Source: CAYZJR01 sp964503045
GTDB taxonomy: Bacteria > Cyanobacteriota > Vampirovibrionia > Obscuribacterales > Obscuribacteraceae
Length of the DNA stretch: 64,000 nt
Reading direction: 5' to 3'
Assembly (NCBI GenBank): GCA_964503045.1
Contig: CAZCZI010000009.1
Coordinates: 62,001-126,000, forward strand
Shown here: in pieces, positions 61,831-64,000 of the stretch
Layout of the letters: every line of letters starts with the position of its first letter
How positions within the stretch are numbered: the stretch's first letter is position 1
Made by a program: the position numbers and the translations under genes
The notes under the pieces: generated by a model
Told to the model about the DNA's origin: nothing
The model's input: the letters and a program-made list of their open reading frames with translations, nothing else
Databases searched by the model: none

Positions 61831-63144
61831 TTGAAGACAGTCCTTGTGGTGCTTTTTTTATTAGCCGCATTGCTTTCGCCGTTGCAGTTTTCAATGGCTA
61901 AGCCGACCCGTTCTGTAGCAGGTGCAACCGGGAGCATAAGCAGCGGTGTTCAGCCTACTGCATCCAAAATCGACATGCCAGTCTCGGGTTTGCAGCTGGC
62001 CGGGATGGAGGCATTCGAGGACAGATTTTGCGAGTTTCTGCGCAACTGGTGTGTACCTGGTGCGTCAATTGCCGTCTCTAAAGATGGAAGACTTGTTTAT
62101 GCTCGTGGGTTTGGTTGGTCGGATTTTGAGAATAAACAGAAAGTCCATCCCAACAGCTTGTTTAGAATCGCAAGCATTTCTAAATCATTGACCGCGGTTG
62201 CTGCCCTTAAGCTCAAAGAGGAAGGGAAGCTGAAGCTCGACGAAAAAGTGTTTGATATTTTGGACGATTTCGATGCAATGAAGTCTTCCGATCACGATCG
62301 CAGGCTCGATGACATAACTGTTCGAGACCTCTTGTATTGTACTGCGGGGTGGAATCCCAAGGTGAGCGGCGATCCACTATTTATTCCGGTACTTACACAG
62401 ATTGCTGCCGAAAATGGTGGCACTGTTCCTCCCAAGCTGCATTCGATAATCAATTTCTGGTTGAAGAGACCACTGGATTTTACGCCGGGCACCTCGTGGG
62501 GATATTCGAATTTTGTGTATGAAGTGCTTGGTGCAGTGATTGCAAAACGCGCTGGTGAGCCATACGAGTCTTATGTGAAAAGTCGAGTACTAATGCCTGC
62601 CGGCATGAGTTCGACGTGCGTTGGAAGAACGGTCGAGCCGTTTCCGCATGAAGTCAGATACTACCCGCACCCGGGGCAGCAGACTGTCGCAAGTATTTAC
62701 CCGAGTGAGAAAGAGCAAGTGCATTATCAGTATGGTGGTGATTTCGATTTGCCCACGATGGCTGCTTCGGCCGGGTGGATTTCATCGTCGGTCGACCTGG
62801 TAAGGTTTGGCAATTCAGTTGCGAAGACGGCGGCGAATTCTAATCCGGTTATAACCCAAGCGTCGTTTAAACAAATGGTCTCGAAGTCTCCGTCGCAATA
62901 TTGGAAGGATAAGAAGGGATATTTCGCAATGGGCTGGGAGGTCTACCCAGTCACTAGTGGTAGTGGCTGTACATTCTCGCGCGTTGGTACAATGCCTGGA
63001 AGCATGAGCTTTCTAGTGAGGCGATATGATGACACATGCTGGTCCGTGCTCTTCAATTCAAGACCTGAAGATCAGGATCGTTTCATGAACGAAGCAAAGG
63101 CAATGATTTGGGAAGCCGTCAATAAACAGAGGAAATGGAATTAG
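61831..63144 (+). CDS. Secreted serine hydrolase, beta-lactamase/LACTB family
   Basis: This 437-residue protein has a signal peptide (KTVLVVLFLLAALLSPLQFSMA). The penicillin-binding fold motifs are present: SISK (catalytic Ser and Lys) near residue 105 in FRIASISKSLTAVAALKL, and the Y-x-N equivalent YSN in WGYSNFVYEVLG near 220. The C-terminal third-motif region cannot be fixed. The family includes class C beta-lactamases, D-Ala-D-Ala carboxypeptidases and LACTB-like peptidases, so resistance should not be assumed. TTG 61831 is preferred because GGGAGGTG stands five bases before it; GTG 61798 is the alternative. It overlaps the end of prmA by four bases. Confidence 0.87.
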   Translation: MKTVLVVLFLLAALLSPLQFSMAKPTRSVAGATGSISSGVQPTASKIDMPVSGLQLAGMEAFEDRFCEFLRNWCVPGASIAVSKDGRLVYARGFGWSDFENKQKVHPNSLFRIASISKSLTAVAALKLKEEGKLKLDEKVFDILDDFDAMKSSDHDRRLDDITVRDLLYCTAGWNPKVSGDPLFIPVLTQIAAENGGTVPPKLHSIINFWLKRPLDFTPGTSWGYSNFVYEVLGAVIAKRAGEPYESYVKSRVLMPAGMSSTCVGRTVEPFPHEVRYYPHPGQQTVASIYPSEKEQVHYQYGGDFDLPTMAASAGWISSSVDLVRFGNSVAKTAANSNPVITQASFKQMVSKSPSQYWKDKKGYFAMGWEVYPVTSGSGCTFSRVGTMPGSMSFLVRRYDDTCWSVLFNSRPEDQDRFMNEAKAMIWEAVNKQRKWN

Positions 63145-64000
63145 CGCAGAACAACGCCAACCCACTGTCCAGTGTGTTCTACTTGAATCATCGTCATTTT
63201 GTGTTTTGCAACCGCTGCTTCAAGCAGAGGAAGTTTCTCTTTCAAAATTCCTGCGCACAAGATATGGCCATCCGGCTCCAGCAGTTTCATATAGTCTGGC
63301 AATAAGGCGACAATATCTTCGCAAGTGAGGTTGGAGAGAATAAGATCGAATGTCTGACCCTTTACGTTTTCAGTGCTTCCCACAATGAGTTCGATTCGAC
63401 CGTCGACGTTGTTTAGGTGCAGATCTTCTTGAGCGGTTTCTATCGCGACTGGGTCGATATCGAGTGCCACAATTCTTACGTTAGGAGTGATGTGCGCGCA
63501 CGCGATTGCAAGAATGCCGCTGCCTGTGCCGACATCCAACACGCTCGATTTTGGTGGGTAAGACTCCAATGCTCTCAAACAGAATTGAGTGGTGGCATGT
63601 AGTCCTGTTCCAAATGCCATGCCGGGTTCGATCAGAATAACGACGCGCCCCTCGGTAAGTTCTGGAGTTAGTTCGTCATGCATCCACGAGGGGCAAACGA
63701 GAAAGCGAGTGCCCACGCGAAACGGCTCGAACCCCTCTTTCCAGCGTGCCAACCAATCTTCGTGTTCAACTTGCTGAACTTTAAAAGTGCGCAGGCACTC
63801 GCCTAACTTGTACTCTTCGAAGGAGCTTCGAATACGGGACAATTCTTCAGGGGGCAACTTCTCGCAGTCAAACACCGCATGTATGAGAACGCGATTATCC
63901 TCGCCTGGGCGTATTTCGCAACCGCTCGCACCGCACTGTACGATCAACCACGATGCCAGGTCTTCGTTGGTAGCGTCAACTTCAAATTCGACTGCTGCCC
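63141..64000 (-). CDS. prmA: Ribosomal protein L11 methyltransferase (runs off the window)
   Basis: PrmA trimethylates ribosomal protein L11 with S-adenosylmethionine. The readable part has about 286 residues, with the frame open to the right edge, so only a few N-terminal residues are missing. The SAM-binding motif LDVGTGSGILAIACA lies at the centre, and ALDIDPVAIETAQEDLHLN follows. MAFGTGLHATTQFCLRAL is the PrmA-specific block, and ILSNLTCEDIVALLP is the catalytic-side motif (family NILA). It converges on the serine-hydrolase gene. Confidence 0.93.
   Translation of the reverse strand, partial: AAVEFEVDATNEDLASWLIVQCGASGCEIRPGEDNRVLIHAVFDCEKLPPEELSRIRSSFEEYKLGECLRTFKVQQVEHEDWLARWKEGFEPFRVGTRFLVCPSWMHDELTPELTEGRVVILIEPGMAFGTGLHATTQFCLRALESYPPKSSVLDVGTGSGILAIACAHITPNVRIVALDIDPVAIETAQEDLHLNNVDGRIELIVGSTENVKGQTFDLILSNLTCEDIVALLPDYMKLLEPDGHILCAGILKEKLPLLEAAVAKHKMTMIQVEHTGQWVGVVLR

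Noticed and set aside
61831..63144. Antibiotic-resistance beta-lactamase
   Set aside because: The family is broad, and SxxK and Y-x-N motifs alone do not show beta-lactam hydrolysis.

Overview
The window is bacterial chromosome of roughly balanced base composition with dense genes on both strands. No photosynthesis, phage, insertion-sequence or CRISPR genes were seen. The gene mix fits a large-genome, non-photosynthetic relative of cyanobacteria (Vampirovibrionia/Obscuribacterales type): a RecJ with a long C-terminal extension, TadE/TadG-like pilus proteins, many TPR proteins, a Gram-negative RND efflux pair and an OmpA-domain protein. This placement is inference from gene content, not from a marker tree. 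Two runs of exactly 100 N (20205-20304 and 53051-53150) are scaffold gaps of unknown true length. Each interrupts a real gene inside a low-complexity stretch. || Layout: 1-1772 holds a partial DUF4127 gene, a secreted unknown and a small membrane protein. 2297-8358 is a housekeeping run on the plus strand: recJ and apt (overlapping), an OsmC-like protein, birA and a sirtuin, with a GNAT acetyltransferase on the other strand. 8361-11905 (minus) holds a BcsA-like synthase whose PilZ domain looks degenerate, and a TPR protein. 12024-17364 is a surface-pilus locus: a TadG-like von Willebrand A protein, two TadE-like proteins, and a second near-copy of the VWA protein with its own matching -10 element. 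17379-21435 (minus) is one very long membrane-anchored scaffold protein with several kinds of repeated short motif. 21582-27870 carries three polytopic GT-C type glycosyltransferases and a TPR protein. || 28160-32490 is a cobalamin riboswitch with an intrinsic terminator, followed by class I ribonucleotide reductase nrdA-nrdB. This lets the cell switch off the B12-independent enzyme when B12 is present, and implies a B12-dependent class II enzyme elsewhere. 32508-38730 contains secreted and membrane unknowns, glpK, a small zinc-finger protein and pyroglutamyl peptidase. A tRNA-Leu(CAA) follows at 38764. || 38960-46255 is an accessory-looking block: a membrane-anchored Ser/Thr kinase, a zinc-ribbon protein with a histone-H1-like lysine tail, a possible small lysine-rich protein, an F5/8C-like plus OmpA protein, and a large unknown. 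46261-49498 has a macro-domain protein, a decayed TPR gene and a second sirtuin. 49777-51955 has a bestrophin-like channel and a secreted TPR protein. 51982-56939 (minus) holds the primary sigma factor, an ABC importer of the nitrate/sulfonate/NMT1 type and a TPR protein. 57002-61597 is a CzcA/CzcB-type efflux pair. The window ends with a serine beta-lactamase-fold hydrolase and a partial prmA.
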